Source: Collinsella aerofaciens
Lineage (GTDB): Bacteria > Actinomycetota > Coriobacteriia > Coriobacteriales > Coriobacteriaceae
Reading direction: 5' to 3'
Assembly (NCBI RefSeq): GCF_015558785.1
Contig: NZ_JADMOP010000001.1
Coordinates: forward strand, 1-64,000
Length of the DNA: 64,000 bases
Both the position numbers and the translations under genes were made by a program. Below the pieces are notes generated by a model that was not told where the DNA came from, did no database searches, and was given only the letters and a program-made list of their open reading frames with translations. The number at the start of each line of letters is the position of its first letter. Positions within the stretch are counted from its first letter, which is position 1. Positions 38,301 to 46,867 of the stretch are shown piece by piece.

Positions 38301-39001
38301 CCGAGGAGGCAACGGCGCGCCTGACCGCACTTTCCGAGTTCCAGGACCTGGGCAGCGGCATGCGCATCGCCATGCGCGACCTAGAGATCCGTGGCGCCGG
38401 TTCGCTTATGGGAGCCGAGCAGCACGGCAACCTGTCGAGCGTGGGCTTTGATCTGTTTACGCAGATGCTGGGCCAGGCCGTGGCCGAGGCGCGCGGCGAT
38501 GACGACGCCGGCGTGGAGGCGGCGAGCGTGGGTATTAACCTGCCGGCCGACTACTTCTTGTCCGAGGAGTACCTGCCGGCGGTGGACCAGCGCGTGCTCG
38601 TGTACCGTAAGCTCGCAGCGGCCGAGGACCTGGAGAGCATTGACGAGGTGCAGGAAGAGACCGAGGCCGCGCATGGTGAGCTGCCGTTGGCGGGACTCAA
38701 CCTGTTCAATCGCGCGCGCATCCGCATTCGCGGCGAGCGCCTGGGGCTCGAGAGCGTCACGCTCAGCGGCGGTCGCATCACGTTTTTGGGCGTCGACGTG
38801 CCCAAGAAGGTGGCCTTTGAGCTTAAGACCCGCTATGGCGCGGTGAACTTCCCCAAGAGCCGCAAGCTATCGGTGCCCTACAAGGCGGGCGCCGGCGCGG
38901 GCAGCGGCCTGGGTCGCGGTCTCGACGCCAACGACGGCACCGGCCCCGTGGCGGCCGCGCTCATGCTGCTGCAACAGCTGGGTGCCAGCGACGACGACTA
39001 A
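35369..39001 (+). CDS. mfd: Transcription-repair coupling factor
   Basis: Mfd removes stalled RNA polymerase and recruits UvrA to lesions. Its domains appear in order: a UvrB-like N-terminal region (about 1-400, with FFGDEIDRIRRM), a CarD-like polymerase-interacting domain (FKPGDYVVHATHGIALF, near 530), the RecG-like motor with Walker A GDVGFGKTEVALRAA, DEEQRFGV and RVGRSATQAYAY, and the C-terminal TRCF domain. The length is 1210 aa. ATG at 35369 follows GGAGG; an upstream in-frame TTG is rejected. It has a Gly/Ala-rich tail (AGAGSGLGRGLD). Confidence 0.97.
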   Translation: MLIHRIAAQLYTAEALQAVEAGLDAGEDVTLAVSQSGRTLMAAAQFARRPRPTVYIVSGEDAADRAARSLAAYVGLAHVCRFPERKDYPWREQAPDDAVVAQRCEALGRIVRGDNCIMVASARALLRCVPPVESRYWESTTFAVGEEIPFDEVPQRLVGMGYTNAGAADAPGLFRVHGDTVEVFPAQEKAPVRIEFFGDEIDRIRRMVSSTGQTIGNEDSIEIFPCRELALTDEAVHNMHVALYRASQDDSKLAALLEMVDARIVTPELDRFLPVMYGQTVSPLAHVSGKALVVLSEPRSLFDDCLRAYEDIEARAGEAGIDRLDGLYVRAQQLDFGAQQRLNYVSLIRAGGAVTAELKIEQPAIAGSDNRFMTRVQEVVGKRYACVFAIPDRGARESMELTFGDEGITFEESLTAAPENAGVIGERVRVAAADSADRAARQDAHAAIRERKADALNARSLEAGAAQAAAGAAVPTISRGRVTFVDAALPQGVVVPDANLAVFSIADLNARMDANRARSRRKVDITQITFPFKPGDYVVHATHGIALFSEIARQEVGGKERDYFLLEYADGDKLYVPLEQVDRITRYVGPDGDKPRLTRLNTADWTRATNKARKNAKKLAFDLVDLYTRRSSITGIACPPDTPEQIEMEESFPYDETRDQLEAIADIKADMEAPKPMDRLLCGDVGFGKTEVALRAAFKCVDSGRQVMVLCPTTILAQQHYETFFERFAPFGLEVEVLSRFRTPAQQKRALKAFAEGTIDVLIGTHRLLSADVNPKNLGMVIIDEEQRFGVQHKEQLKNLREQIDVLALSATPIPRTMQMATSGVRDMSLITTPPTGRRPVIVHVGEYDPDVVSAAIRLEVGRGGQVYYVSNRVKTIDDAVARVHEAAPEARVGVAHGKMSPREVEDVMIEFATKKIDVLIATTIVESGIDNATANTLIIEDSQRLGLAQLYQLKGRVGRSATQAYAYFMFPGELPLTEEATARLTALSEFQDLGSGMRIAMRDLEIRGAGSLMGAEQHGNLSSVGFDLFTQMLGQAVAEARGDDDAGVEAASVGINLPADYFLSEEYLPAVDQRVLVYRKLAAAEDLESIDEVQEETEAAHGELPLAGLNLFNRARIRIRGERLGLESVTLSGGRITFLGVDVPKKVAFELKTRYGAVNFPKSRKLSVPYKAGAGAGSGLGRGLDANDGTGPVAAALMLLQQLGASDDD

Positions 39002-39057
39002 CGGGTCGACGCTGCAAACGCCCCATTTGGGCAATCTGGCTCCATCGAAAGGAAAGC

Positions 39058-39921
39058 ATGTTCGGATACATCTATAAGAAGGATGTCGCCATTATCGCGG
39101 TTGTCCTGTGTCTTTGTCTGGGCGTGGGCAGCTTCTTCGATTATCAGATCTCGAGCGCGCTGTTCAATATCGGCAGCATGTACGGTCGCTTTATCGAGGC
39201 GGCCGGCGAGCTGCCGTTTGAGCTGACGGCGAGCATCGCGGGCGTTATGCTCGTGCGCGCGGTGCGTCCCGACTCCAGGGGGAGCAAATGGCTCGCCGTG
39301 CTCGGCATCCTCATCAACGTGGGCCTGCTCGGCTACGAGATCGTTTCGTCCCTGAGGGTTGGCGGCAAACTCATCGCGGCTCAGTTGGTGCTGACGTTTG
39401 TGCTGGTCATCGCCGCCAATCTTATCGTCTATCGTCTCACGCGCACGACCGAGCCCGACGAGCTCACGCGCTGGGCGTTGATGGTGCTTGTCGTGTGGGT
39501 CGCTCAGGCCATCATCCTCAACGTGATTGTCAAGCCGCTGTGGTCGCGCCCACGCATGCGCGTGATCGAGGTGACGCAGGGACTCGAGTTTCAGCCGTGG
39601 TGGGTGATCGGCAACCCTGACAAGTGGGCCTATATTGCCGCCGGTGTAGTCAAGGACGGCTTTAAGTCGTTTGCGAGCGGACACACGGCGCATGCGGCGA
39701 TTGGCCTTATGCTCGCCGGGCTTCCCGCGGCAGCCTTTAAGGAAAAATCTTCGCGTCGCCGCGTGATCTTTTGGGCGGCGGCTGTGGTCGCGGCGCTCGT
39801 CGCGCTTGGCCGCATCGTGATCGGTGCACACTTTTTGAGCGACGTGAGCTGCGGTTTTGCCCTGGTACTGGCGCTTGAGTGCCTTGCCGCGCGCATTGCC
39901 TATCCCAACGGCGTACAATAG
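39058..39921 (+). CDS. PAP2-family membrane phosphatase
   Basis: A 287-aa integral membrane protein with about six helices and the three PAP2 motifs: KPLWSRPRMR, FASGHTAHAA and GRIVIGAHFLSDV. Such enzymes dephosphorylate lipid phosphates such as phosphatidic acid, PGP or undecaprenyl pyrophosphate on the outer face. ATG at 39058 follows GAAAGGAAAGC. It lies 56 bases after mfd and may be co-transcribed with it. Confidence 0.88.
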   Translation: MFGYIYKKDVAIIAVVLCLCLGVGSFFDYQISSALFNIGSMYGRFIEAAGELPFELTASIAGVMLVRAVRPDSRGSKWLAVLGILINVGLLGYEIVSSLRVGGKLIAAQLVLTFVLVIAANLIVYRLTRTTEPDELTRWALMVLVVWVAQAIILNVIVKPLWSRPRMRVIEVTQGLEFQPWWVIGNPDKWAYIAAGVVKDGFKSFASGHTAHAAIGLMLAGLPAAAFKEKSSRRRVIFWAAAVVAALVALGRIVIGAHFLSDVSCGFALVLALECLAARIAYPNGVQ

Positions 39922-39966
39922 CTCCGTTTGAATCATCTGGCCGATACCCGGTAAGAGAGGATTGCC

Positions 39967-40992
39967 ATGCTCGCGTTTAACAACGATTATTCCCACGGCG
40001 CACATCCGGCAGTGCTGCAGGCGCTCGTCGACACCAATATGGAGCCGCAGCCCGGCTACGGTACCGATGCGCACACCGAGCGTGCCAAGCAGCTTATCCG
40101 TGAGGCCTGTCAGGCCCCCGATGCCGACGTGTTTTTTCTGGTGGGCGGCACGCAGGCCAACGCGACGGTGATCGACATGCTGCTTGCGCCCTACGAGGGC
40201 GTCGTTGCTGCCGAGACTGGCCACGTCGCCTGCCACGAGGCGGGCGCCATCGAGTTTGGCGGCCACAAGGTGCTTACCATCCCCGGCTACGAGGGCAAGA
40301 TGCACGCCGAGGACCTCGAGAACTATATCCAGGTGTTCTACGAAAACGAGAGCTACGAGCACACGGTGTTCCCGGGCGCCGTGTACGTGAGTCTGTCGAC
40401 CGAGTACGGCACGCTGTACTCCAAGGCCGAGCTCGCGGCGATTCATGCGGTATGCCAGAAGCGTGAGATTCCGCTGTTTGTGGACGGCGCCCGCCTGGCC
40501 TATGCGCTGGCGTCCGATGAGTGCGATATTACCCTGCCCGAGCTGGCACAGCTGTGTGATGTGTTCTACATCGGCGGCACCAAGTGCGGCGCGCTCTGCG
40601 GCGAGGCTGTGGTGTTCTGCGGCATGCACGCTCCGGCGCATCCCATTCCGCGCATTAAGCAGCACGGTGCGTTGCTGGCCAAGGGCCGCCTGACGGGCGT
40701 GCAGTTTGAGGCGCTCTTTACCGACGGCCTGTATTTTGAGATTGGTCGCCAGGCGATCGAAACCGCGCAGGCGCTTCGTCGCGTGCTGCACGAGCGCGGT
40801 TACCAGTTCTTCTTGGAGACGCCCACAAACCAGCAGTTTGTGATTCTGCCCAACGAGGACATGGCCCGCATTCGCGAGCATGCCTCGATTGAGTACTGGG
40901 AAAAGTACGACGAGACCCACACCGTGGTGCGCTTTTGCACTAGCTGGGCCACGACGCAGGAGGACATCGACGCGCTGGCGGCTGTCCTGTAG
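39967..40992 (+). CDS. ltaE: Low-specificity L-threonine aldolase
   Basis: A PLP enzyme that cleaves threonine or allo-threonine to glycine and acetaldehyde. The PLP Lys is in YIGGTKCGAL, with FVDGARLAYAL and the N-terminal NDYSHGAHP as expected. The length (341 aa) is standard. ATG at 39967 follows AGAGAGG. It is closed by a strong terminator. Confidence 0.93.
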   Translation: MLAFNNDYSHGAHPAVLQALVDTNMEPQPGYGTDAHTERAKQLIREACQAPDADVFFLVGGTQANATVIDMLLAPYEGVVAAETGHVACHEAGAIEFGGHKVLTIPGYEGKMHAEDLENYIQVFYENESYEHTVFPGAVYVSLSTEYGTLYSKAELAAIHAVCQKREIPLFVDGARLAYALASDECDITLPELAQLCDVFYIGGTKCGALCGEAVVFCGMHAPAHPIPRIKQHGALLAKGRLTGVQFEALFTDGLYFEIGRQAIETAQALRRVLHERGYQFFLETPTNQQFVILPNEDMARIREHASIEYWEKYDETHTVVRFCTSWATTQEDIDALAAVL

Positions 40993-41010
40993 CCTGATGT
41001 AATGACAAGG

Positions 41011-41054
41011 GGCCGCCCTGCGCCTGAGCTTGGCGCAGGGCGGCCTTTGCTTTT
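41011..41054 (+). terminator. Terminator after threonine aldolase
   Basis: GGCCGCCCTGCGCC (41011-41024) pairs perfectly with 41032-41045, followed by TTTGCTTTT. Confidence 0.92.
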
Positions 41055-41070
41055 GGGGGAGAAGGGTTGT

Positions 41071-41661
41071 ATGACCGAGATGTCCGAGCCGACGATTCGC
41101 CTGGCGACGCCCGATGACGCGTCGGCGTTGCTTGCCATCTATGAGCCGTATGTGCGCCAGACGGCGATTACCTGCGAATATGAGGTGCCGAGCGTTGAGG
41201 AGTTCGCCGGGCGCATCGAGCGTACGCTCAGGCGCTATCCGTATTTGGTGATGGAGTTGGACGGGCGTCCGGTGGGCTATGCCTATGCGAGCCCGCTTAA
41301 CAGCCGCGAGGCATACGACTGGTCGGTCGAGACGTCGATCTACCTGGCGCGTGATGTGCGCCACGGCGGGCTGGGCCGCAAACTACATGACGCGCTCAAG
41401 CAGTGCCTGATCGCGATGGGCATCACCAACATGTGTGCCCTCATCGCCGTGCCGCACGACAAGGACGACGAGTACCTGACGCACAACAGCCAGGACTTCC
41501 ATGCCCATATGGGGTATCGCCTGGTGGGTGCCTTTGACCGCTGCGCCCAAAAGTTCGGCCGCTGGTACGACATGTGCTGGATGGAGTTGGTCCTAGCCGA
41601 GCGCGTCCCCAACCAACCCAAACCAACCTGGTTCCCCGACCTCCCCAAACCTACCATTTAG
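41071..41661 (+). CDS. GNAT N-acetyltransferase, phosphinothricin-type
   Basis: A 196-aa acetyl-CoA-dependent acetyltransferase. It has IRLATPDDASALLAIYEPYV, the acetyl-CoA-binding segment RDVRHGGLGRKLHDAL, and FHAHMGYRLVG, as in the phosphinothricin/methionine sulfone acetyltransferase group. ATG at 41071 follows GAGAAGGG. Substrate unknown. A dispersed repeat overlaps its stop codon. Confidence 0.88.
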   Translation: MTEMSEPTIRLATPDDASALLAIYEPYVRQTAITCEYEVPSVEEFAGRIERTLRRYPYLVMELDGRPVGYAYASPLNSREAYDWSVETSIYLARDVRHGGLGRKLHDALKQCLIAMGITNMCALIAVPHDKDDEYLTHNSQDFHAHMGYRLVGAFDRCAQKFGRWYDMCWMELVLAERVPNQPKPTWFPDLPKPTI

Positions 41662-41684
41662 GGACAGGTTTATTTTGGCAGGTT
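41649..41684 (-). repeat. Partial copy of the CCTGCCAAAATAAACCTG repeat
   Basis: Read on the minus strand it matches the core of the elements at 48985, 51116 and 60616, but it lacks their upstream part and lies at gene ends, not at a gene start. Confidence 0.65.
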
Positions 41685-42405
41685 AGCCGATTGGCTCGGT
41701 GTATTTGGCGCGGTCGGTGCGTTGGATGCGCTTAGAGACATGGAGCGGTCGGCCGTCGGTGTCGTAGACGTAGTCGGTGATCAGGATCAGCGCCTGCCCG
41801 CGTTCGACGTTGAGCAAAAACGCCTCGTTTTGCGAGGCATAGCACACCTCAAAGGTCTTATGTCCCTGTGCTGGCGCGCGATGGAATTCTTGGCGCAGCG
41901 TCGCGTAGAGCGAACCGTTGATATCGCGATCGATGAGCGTCTCGAAGCTTGGCGGCAGGTAGGTGGTCTCCAGGCACAGCGGCACGTCGTCCAGGTAGCG
42001 CAGGCGGACAAGTTTGACGAGCTTGCTGCCCACGGCGGCGTCAAAGAACTTAGCTATGCTGCCGGCCGCCTTGGCAAAGCCCGAGTCCACGGTGCGCGTG
42101 GTGGGCTTCATGCCCTGACCTTCGACCTGCTTGGTATAGCTCGAAAACACTAGGTTGTTCTCGTGGAGCGCGGGCGTGTCGGCCACAAAGGCGCCACGCC
42201 CGCGCTCGGTGCGCACCAGGCCCTCATCAACGAGAACCTTAAGGGCGTGGCGCACGGTGCTGCGCGACAGCCCCGATTCGTCCATGAGCTCCATCTCGGA
42301 CGGCAGCTTGTCTCCGCGTGCGTAGATGCCGGCGGCGATGCGGTCGCGAAGCGTACCCGCCAAGCGCTCGTATTGGCTCAGTTTCTTTTTAGATGAAGCG
42401 TTCAT
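41683..42405 (-). CDS. GntR-family regulator (HutC/UTRA type), 1
   Basis: A 240-aa repressor: the winged helix spans about residues 8-75 (KLPSEMELMDESGLSRSTVRHAL, split here by helix turn) and the UTRA effector domain spans about 95-235, which binds sugar phosphates or amino acids in this family. It is divergent from the SIS gene at 42611, and the 205-base space between holds repeated ACTTGTATGC boxes, so it most likely controls that gene and itself. Start ATG at 42405. Confidence 0.9.
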   Translation of the reverse strand: MNASSKKKLSQYERLAGTLRDRIAAGIYARGDKLPSEMELMDESGLSRSTVRHALKVLVDEGLVRTERGRGAFVADTPALHENNLVFSSYTKQVEGQGMKPTTRTVDSGFAKAAGSIAKFFDAAVGSKLVKLVRLRYLDDVPLCLETTYLPPSFETLIDRDINGSLYATLRQEFHRAPAQGHKTFEVCYASQNEAFLLNVERGQALILITDYVYDTDGRPLHVSKRIQRTDRAKYTEPIG

Positions 42406-42422
42406 GCGATCAGCCTATATCT

Positions 42423-42572
42423 AACTTGTATGCTTATCTAAGCAAGCATGTATTCAACACAACAATAAAACCGCTGGTATCGAGCTACCGAAAACCTTAC
42501 CAGCAAAATTTCTAAGACAAATATAGCATACAACTAGTCGACATAACCAAAACATGTATGTAACTTGTATGC
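42423..42572. promoter_or_regulatory. Repeated candidate operators for the divergent GntR/SIS pair
   Basis: AACTTGTATGC occurs at 42423-42433 and 42562-42572, its inverse GCATACAACTA at 42526-42536, and related AAGCATGTATT and ACATGTATGT at 42444-42454 and 42552-42561. Several sites flanking one intergenic region fit repressor binding, perhaps with looping. Confidence 0.65.
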
Positions 42573-42610
42573 CATCGAGAGCATCAAACGAGAAGAAAGG
42601 CTGATGCACG

Positions 42611-43603
42611 ATGACTACTCAGGAACAGGTTAAGGACGTCGTCTCCCAGGTTTTGGCTGACAAGGCAGACAAGGGCGGCATCAAGCGCGTCGTGTGGATT
42701 GGCGCCGGCGGATCCAACGGCGGCAACTATCCTGCCCAGTACTTTATGGAGCACGAGGCCACGCAGGTCGTGAGCTCCAGCTACACCAGCAACGAGTTCG
42801 TGCACGCCACCCCGGCCTACGTCAACGAGAACACCCTGGCCGTCGTCGTGTCCATGCGCGGCACCAAGGAGACCATCGTTGCCGCCCAGGTCGCCAAGGA
42901 CCACGGCGCCAGCACCATCGCCATCTATGTTGACGAGTCCGGCCTCACCGAGGTCTGCGACTACAAGATTCAGTACGACAGCCTGGCCGTCGACGAGTCC
43001 TGCATGGGCCGCACCAACTCCGCCGTCGTGACCATGATCGCCATGGAGCTTACGCAGCAGACCGAGGGCTATGCCGAGTACGAGACCGCTATGGCCGCCT
43101 TCGACTTGGTCGACCCCATCTATCGCAAGGCCGTCGAGTATACCCGTCCGCTCGCTGCCAAGTGGGCCGAGCAGAACGCCGACAAGCCCTGCATCAACGT
43201 CATGGCCCAGGGCCCGCTCTTTGGTGCCGCCTACGTCTTTAGCATCTGCAACGTGCAGGAGATGCTGCAGATCGACTCCTGCACCATCAACACCTGCGAC
43301 TTCTTCCACGGCCCCTTCGAGATCCTGGACAAGCGCACCTCGCTGTTCCAGCTCATCAGCGTCGGCCGCAGCCGCTGCAACGACGAGCGCGGCATCCGCT
43401 TCGTCAACCAGTACGGTGGCGAGCGCGTCTATCAGCTCGACGCCAAGGAGCTCGGCCTCAACGACATCAAGGACAGCGTGAGCGAGTACTTCAACCACCT
43501 GATCTTTGCCCCGATCCTCAACAACGTGTATATGCGCGCGCTCTCCGCCGTCACCCACAAGGACTACATGACGCGCCGCTACATGTGGAAGCTCGACTAC
43601 TAG
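42611..43603 (+). CDS. SIS-domain sugar-phosphate isomerase/deglycase, 1
   Basis: A 330-aa protein with two SIS domains, like the fructoselysine/glucoselysine-6-phosphate deglycases (FrlB, GfrE, GfrF) and the GlmS isomerase half. Motifs: IGAGGSNGGNYPAQ near the N-terminus, VVVSMRGTKET, the catalytic-type FFHGPFEILD near residue 235, and the C-terminal RRYMWKLDY. It is controlled by the divergent GntR gene. It probably splits a 6-phosphorylated sugar-amine delivered by a PTS. Which sugar-amine cannot be read; fructosyl- or glucosyl-amino acids are the favoured guess. Confidence 0.82.
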   Translation: MTTQEQVKDVVSQVLADKADKGGIKRVVWIGAGGSNGGNYPAQYFMEHEATQVVSSSYTSNEFVHATPAYVNENTLAVVVSMRGTKETIVAAQVAKDHGASTIAIYVDESGLTEVCDYKIQYDSLAVDESCMGRTNSAVVTMIAMELTQQTEGYAEYETAMAAFDLVDPIYRKAVEYTRPLAAKWAEQNADKPCINVMAQGPLFGAAYVFSICNVQEMLQIDSCTINTCDFFHGPFEILDKRTSLFQLISVGRSRCNDERGIRFVNQYGGERVYQLDAKELGLNDIKDSVSEYFNHLIFAPILNNVYMRALSAVTHKDYMTRRYMWKLDY

Positions 43604-43639
43604 GGGATAGAGCGGCCTAACAGCTCGATGTCCTCATAA

Positions 43640-43704
43640 GTTGCGGTGGAATAGTTCCTGTTTGGGGGCTTGAAGCCTCTATTTGGGAACTAGTCCACCG
43701 CAAC
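43640..43704. repeat. Dispersed palindrome, copy B (GTTGCGGTG family)
   Basis: Arms 43640-43658 and 43686-43704 pair with one mismatch; the outer part GTTGCGGTGGAATAG matches copy A at 7462. A GAGGACGGAGG...GGATCA tail follows as in copy A. Confidence 0.78.
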
Positions 43705-43778
43705 CGCCAAGTAATCCGCTGAGGACGGAGGAAAACGGATCACTTTCCCGCTCGCCGATTTGTGTCTTGAAAAATGTA

Positions 43779-43796
43779 TATAACGACTATAACGTA
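43779..43796. promoter_or_regulatory. TATAACG repeat, candidate operator
   Basis: TATAACG-AC-TATAACG lies just upstream of the DMT gene. Related TATAAC/CGTTATA sequences precede the PTS operon (45054-45083) and the GntR gene at 51257. Confidence 0.5.
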
Positions 43797-43834
43797 GTGT
43801 GAAACATATTGGAAACAATACCGAGGAGGCTGCG

Positions 43835-44917
43835 TTGAAGAAAAGCAATCTGGGCTATGTGCTGGTGCTGATCGCCGCGCTTATGTGGGGCAGCATCGGA
43901 ATCTTTGTAAACGGCATCTCGGCCATGGGTGTTTCGTCTCAGAGCATGGCGGCCTTTCGCTTGTTGGTCGGAGCGCTTATCTTGGCGCCGGTCCTGATGT
44001 TTATGGGCTGCCGTCCGGGTGAGGGGTCTACCGTGGCTCAGGGTCCGCTGGCCCTGTTCAAGGCAAGCCCTAAAGAGCTTGTTCCCTGTGCGCTTGTCGG
44101 CATCGTCGGTTTGGCCGCCGCCAACACCTGTTATTACGAGTGCATGGGCGAGGTGGGCATGTCCACGGCCTCGGTGCTGCTCTACACCTCGCCGGTGTTT
44201 GGCGTCATGCTCGGCCGCGTGCTTTATCGCGAGGACGTGACCCCCAACAAGCTCGTTGCCATTGTCTTTAACATCGTAGGCTGCGTGCTTGCAGTGACCA
44301 ATGGCGACCTTTCCGGTTTTCATTTTTCGGTTTGGGGCGTCACGTCGGGCGTGATTGCAGGCCTTTGTGGTGCGTCGCTCGCGGTGTTTAGCCGAATAGC
44401 AACCAAGACGGTCCACCCGCTGGCTGTCACGTTTTGGGGCTTTGTTTTTGGCGGTGCGGTTATGGCAGCTATCGCGGCTCCGTGGCCGGATGTCGCCGCG
44501 GCAATGTCGCCACAGCTGCTGCTGCTGTTCCTTGGCTTTGGACTCATCCCCACAGCCGTTGCTTACATCTTATATATGCAGGGTCTGTCCATGGGGCTCG
44601 AGACATCGAAAGTTCCCGTCGTAATGTCTTTCGAGACGGTCGTCACCGTACTGGTGGGCATTGGTGTCTACGCCGAGCCCGCCGGCGCGATTAAAGTCCT
44701 GGGCATCGTGTTGGTGCTCGCGTCCATCCTGATTATGAACACCGACTTCTCCAGGCTGCGCAACAGTGTGTTTGTCAGTCATGTCATTGAGAGCATGACC
44801 TTTAAGCCCAACGCGTGGTGGACCGAAAAATCTCAGGACATGGATCTGTTTAAGGAACGCACCGGCATTGCGCTGGAACCCACCGTACAGGAAAGCCCCT
44901 GGTACTTCGTGCGATAG
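43835..44917 (+). CDS. EamA/DMT-family transporter
   Basis: A 360-aa membrane protein with ten helices in two EamA repeats (ALMWGSIGIFVNG in the first). TTG at 43835 is chosen because GAGGAG lies six bases upstream and the product then begins MKKSNLGYVLVLIAALMWG; GTG at 43799 lacks a site. An extra C-terminal tail of about 45 residues (FKPNAWWTEKSQD) is unusual for the family. Probably exports a metabolite; a TATAACG operator suggests co-regulation with the PTS operon. Confidence 0.85.
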   Translation: MKKSNLGYVLVLIAALMWGSIGIFVNGISAMGVSSQSMAAFRLLVGALILAPVLMFMGCRPGEGSTVAQGPLALFKASPKELVPCALVGIVGLAAANTCYYECMGEVGMSTASVLLYTSPVFGVMLGRVLYREDVTPNKLVAIVFNIVGCVLAVTNGDLSGFHFSVWGVTSGVIAGLCGASLAVFSRIATKTVHPLAVTFWGFVFGGAVMAAIAAPWPDVAAAMSPQLLLLFLGFGLIPTAVAYILYMQGLSMGLETSKVPVVMSFETVVTVLVGIGVYAEPAGAIKVLGIVLVLASILIMNTDFSRLRNSVFVSHVIESMTFKPNAWWTEKSQDMDLFKERTGIALEPTVQESPWYFVR

Positions 44918-45053
44918 GGGATTGCGCGCAGGGTCTGACCTGGGGTTATCCAGCTAGCGCCGGCCTACCCAGTCCAACGTTTCGAGTACGTTAAACCCGT
45001 CAACGGTCGATTTTCACCCGCGAACGGTCTTTATACTAATTAGCAATATAAGC

Positions 45054-45083
45054 AACGTATAAGACGTTATAATGACCATAACG
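45054..45083. promoter_or_regulatory. Candidate operator of the PTS operon
   Basis: AACGTATAAGACGTTATAAT and CATAACG form overlapping inverted and direct CGTTAT/ATAACG half-sites directly before the ribosome site. TATACT at 45032-45037 may be the -10 box. Confidence 0.5.
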
Positions 45084-45099
45084 AAAAGGAGGAGGCAAG

Positions 45100-46023
45100 A
45101 TGAATCAGATCATTCTCGCATCTCATGGCGGCCTGGCCGCAGGCGCCAAAGACACGCTCGAGATGGTTCTCGGCGACGTGTCGAACGTCCACGTCGTGTC
45201 GCTTGCTCGTGACGACAAGGAGCCCATCACCAATAAGGTTGAGGCTATGATCGCCACGTTCAACGCGGACGACACCGTCTATGTGCTGACCGATATGCTC
45301 GGCAGCTCGGTCAACAACAACATGGTCGAGCTTTCCAAGAACGGCACGAAGTTCACGGTTGTCAGCGGTTTCAACATCCCGTTGGCGCTCACGCTTGCTA
45401 TGAGCCCCGCCCCCGTCAAGGGCGCCGAGCTCGCGGCCCTCATCAATGAGGCCCGCACCGGTCTGACCAACCCCAACGCACCGGTCGAGGCCGCCGTGGC
45501 TCCCGCCAAGAAGGCCAAGGCGTCCCGTCACAGCTCCGGTCCCGCCAAGATCGTCCTCGCACGTCTTGACTACCGTCTGCTGCACGGCCAGGTCGTCTTT
45601 ACTTGGACCACCAAGGTTCAGGCCGAGCGCATCATCGTCGTCGACAACGCTGCCGCCAACGATGACATCAAGAAGGGCGCTCTTAAGCTGGCCAAGCCCC
45701 AGGGCGTGCGCCTGAACGTCTTCACCGTCGAGCGTGCCCTCGCCAAGATGGATAAGCTCAACACCCTCGGCGAGCGCGTCATGTTCGTCTTTGGCAACAC
45801 TGCCGAGATGCTGCAGTTCTGTCAGGGCTACAAGCTCGACGCCATCAACCTGGGCGCCACCGCCAACCACGACGGTGCCGATCAGGTCGGCGGCAAGGAC
45901 AGCTCCGTCTTCCTCGACGCCACCCAGAAGGCCGACGTCAACCAGCTGCTCGACATGGGCATCAAGCTCTATGTCCAGCAGACCCCTACGTATCAGAGCG
46001 TCGACATCGACGCCAAGCTGTAA
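45100..46023 (+). CDS. Mannose-family PTS EIIA-EIIB fusion
   Basis: This phosphate-relay protein takes phosphate from HPr and passes it to sugar during uptake. The EIIA domain (about 1-125) has the phospho-His at H9 in ILASHGG. A Pro/Ala/Lys linker (128-148) joins it to EIIB, whose phospho-His is H162 in RLDYRLLHGQV. The length is 307 aa. ATG at 45100 follows AAAGGAGGAGG. It is first of four genes (AB, C, D and SIS) in one direction. The family covers mannose, sorbose, glucosaminate and fructoselysine/glucoselysine; linkage to a SIS deglycase favours the last group. Confidence 0.92.
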   Translation: MNQIILASHGGLAAGAKDTLEMVLGDVSNVHVVSLARDDKEPITNKVEAMIATFNADDTVYVLTDMLGSSVNNNMVELSKNGTKFTVVSGFNIPLALTLAMSPAPVKGAELAALINEARTGLTNPNAPVEAAVAPAKKAKASRHSSGPAKIVLARLDYRLLHGQVVFTWTTKVQAERIIVVDNAAANDDIKKGALKLAKPQGVRLNVFTVERALAKMDKLNTLGERVMFVFGNTAEMLQFCQGYKLDAINLGATANHDGADQVGGKDSSVFLDATQKADVNQLLDMGIKLYVQQTPTYQSVDIDAKL

Positions 46024-46059
46024 TCAACCAGGCTTTTGCCTGACTGAAAGGAGAAGGGT

Positions 46060-46854
46060 ATGAATACGTTCATCAGTGCGGTGCTCGTCGGCCTCGTCGG
46101 CGTGTTCTGCATGTGGGACTCCCGCCTGCTCGGTCGTCTTAACTTCGAGCAGCCCCTCGTTGGCGCTACGCTCGTCGGTCTGCTGCTGGGCGATGTGCCC
46201 ACCGGCCTTGCCGTCGGTGCCGCCGTCGAGCTCGTGTCCATGGGCCTGGTGCAGGTCGGCGCCGCCGTTCCGCCCGATATGGTCCTGGGCGGCATCGTGG
46301 CCGCTGCCTTTGCGTGCCTGACCGATGCTTCTGCCGAGACCGCCATGACGATCGCCATCCCGGTCGCCGTCCTGGGTCAGCTCCTCGGCATCGTGTTCCG
46401 TTCCATCATCGCCGCCCTCACCCATGTGGCAGATAGCGCGATCGATAACGGAAAGTTCAAGACCGCCTACCGTATGCACATCTGCGCCGGCTCCGGTCTG
46501 TACGCCATCATGTACTTCCTGCCGATCTTCCTCGCCGTCTTTGTTGGCACCGACCTGGTTCAGGCCATCGTCAACATGGTTCCCGAGTGGCTGTCCACTG
46601 GTCTTAACGTTTCGACCAAGATCATGACCGCCTACGGCTTGGCCCTGCTGCTCACCATGATGATCAAGAAGGGTATGACTCCGTTCCTGTTCATCGGTTT
46701 CCTGCTCGCCGCTTACCTCAACCTGTCCGTCATCGCGGTCGCTCTGATCGGTGTGTGCCTGGCTGTCGTCTTCATGGGCTTCAAGTTCAACGGGTCCCAT
46801 GCAGCCGCCGGTGTCGATTCCGACTACGATCCGCTCGAAGACGACGAAGACTAA
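46060..46854 (+). CDS. Mannose-family PTS EIIC
   Basis: A membrane subunit of 264 aa with about seven helices, forming the sugar channel with EIID. LLGDVPTGLAVGAAVELVSMG is the family hallmark (here in two pieces, GDVPTGLAVG and AAVELVSMGL). ATG at 46060 follows GAAAGGAGAAGG. It has an acidic C-terminal tail (DPLEDDED). It is 36 bases after EIIAB. Confidence 0.92.
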   Translation: MNTFISAVLVGLVGVFCMWDSRLLGRLNFEQPLVGATLVGLLLGDVPTGLAVGAAVELVSMGLVQVGAAVPPDMVLGGIVAAAFACLTDASAETAMTIAIPVAVLGQLLGIVFRSIIAALTHVADSAIDNGKFKTAYRMHICAGSGLYAIMYFLPIFLAVFVGTDLVQAIVNMVPEWLSTGLNVSTKIMTAYGLALLLTMMIKKGMTPFLFIGFLLAAYLNLSVIAVALIGVCLAVVFMGFKFNGSHAAAGVDSDYDPLEDDED

Positions 46855-46867
46855 GGAGGAACACACT

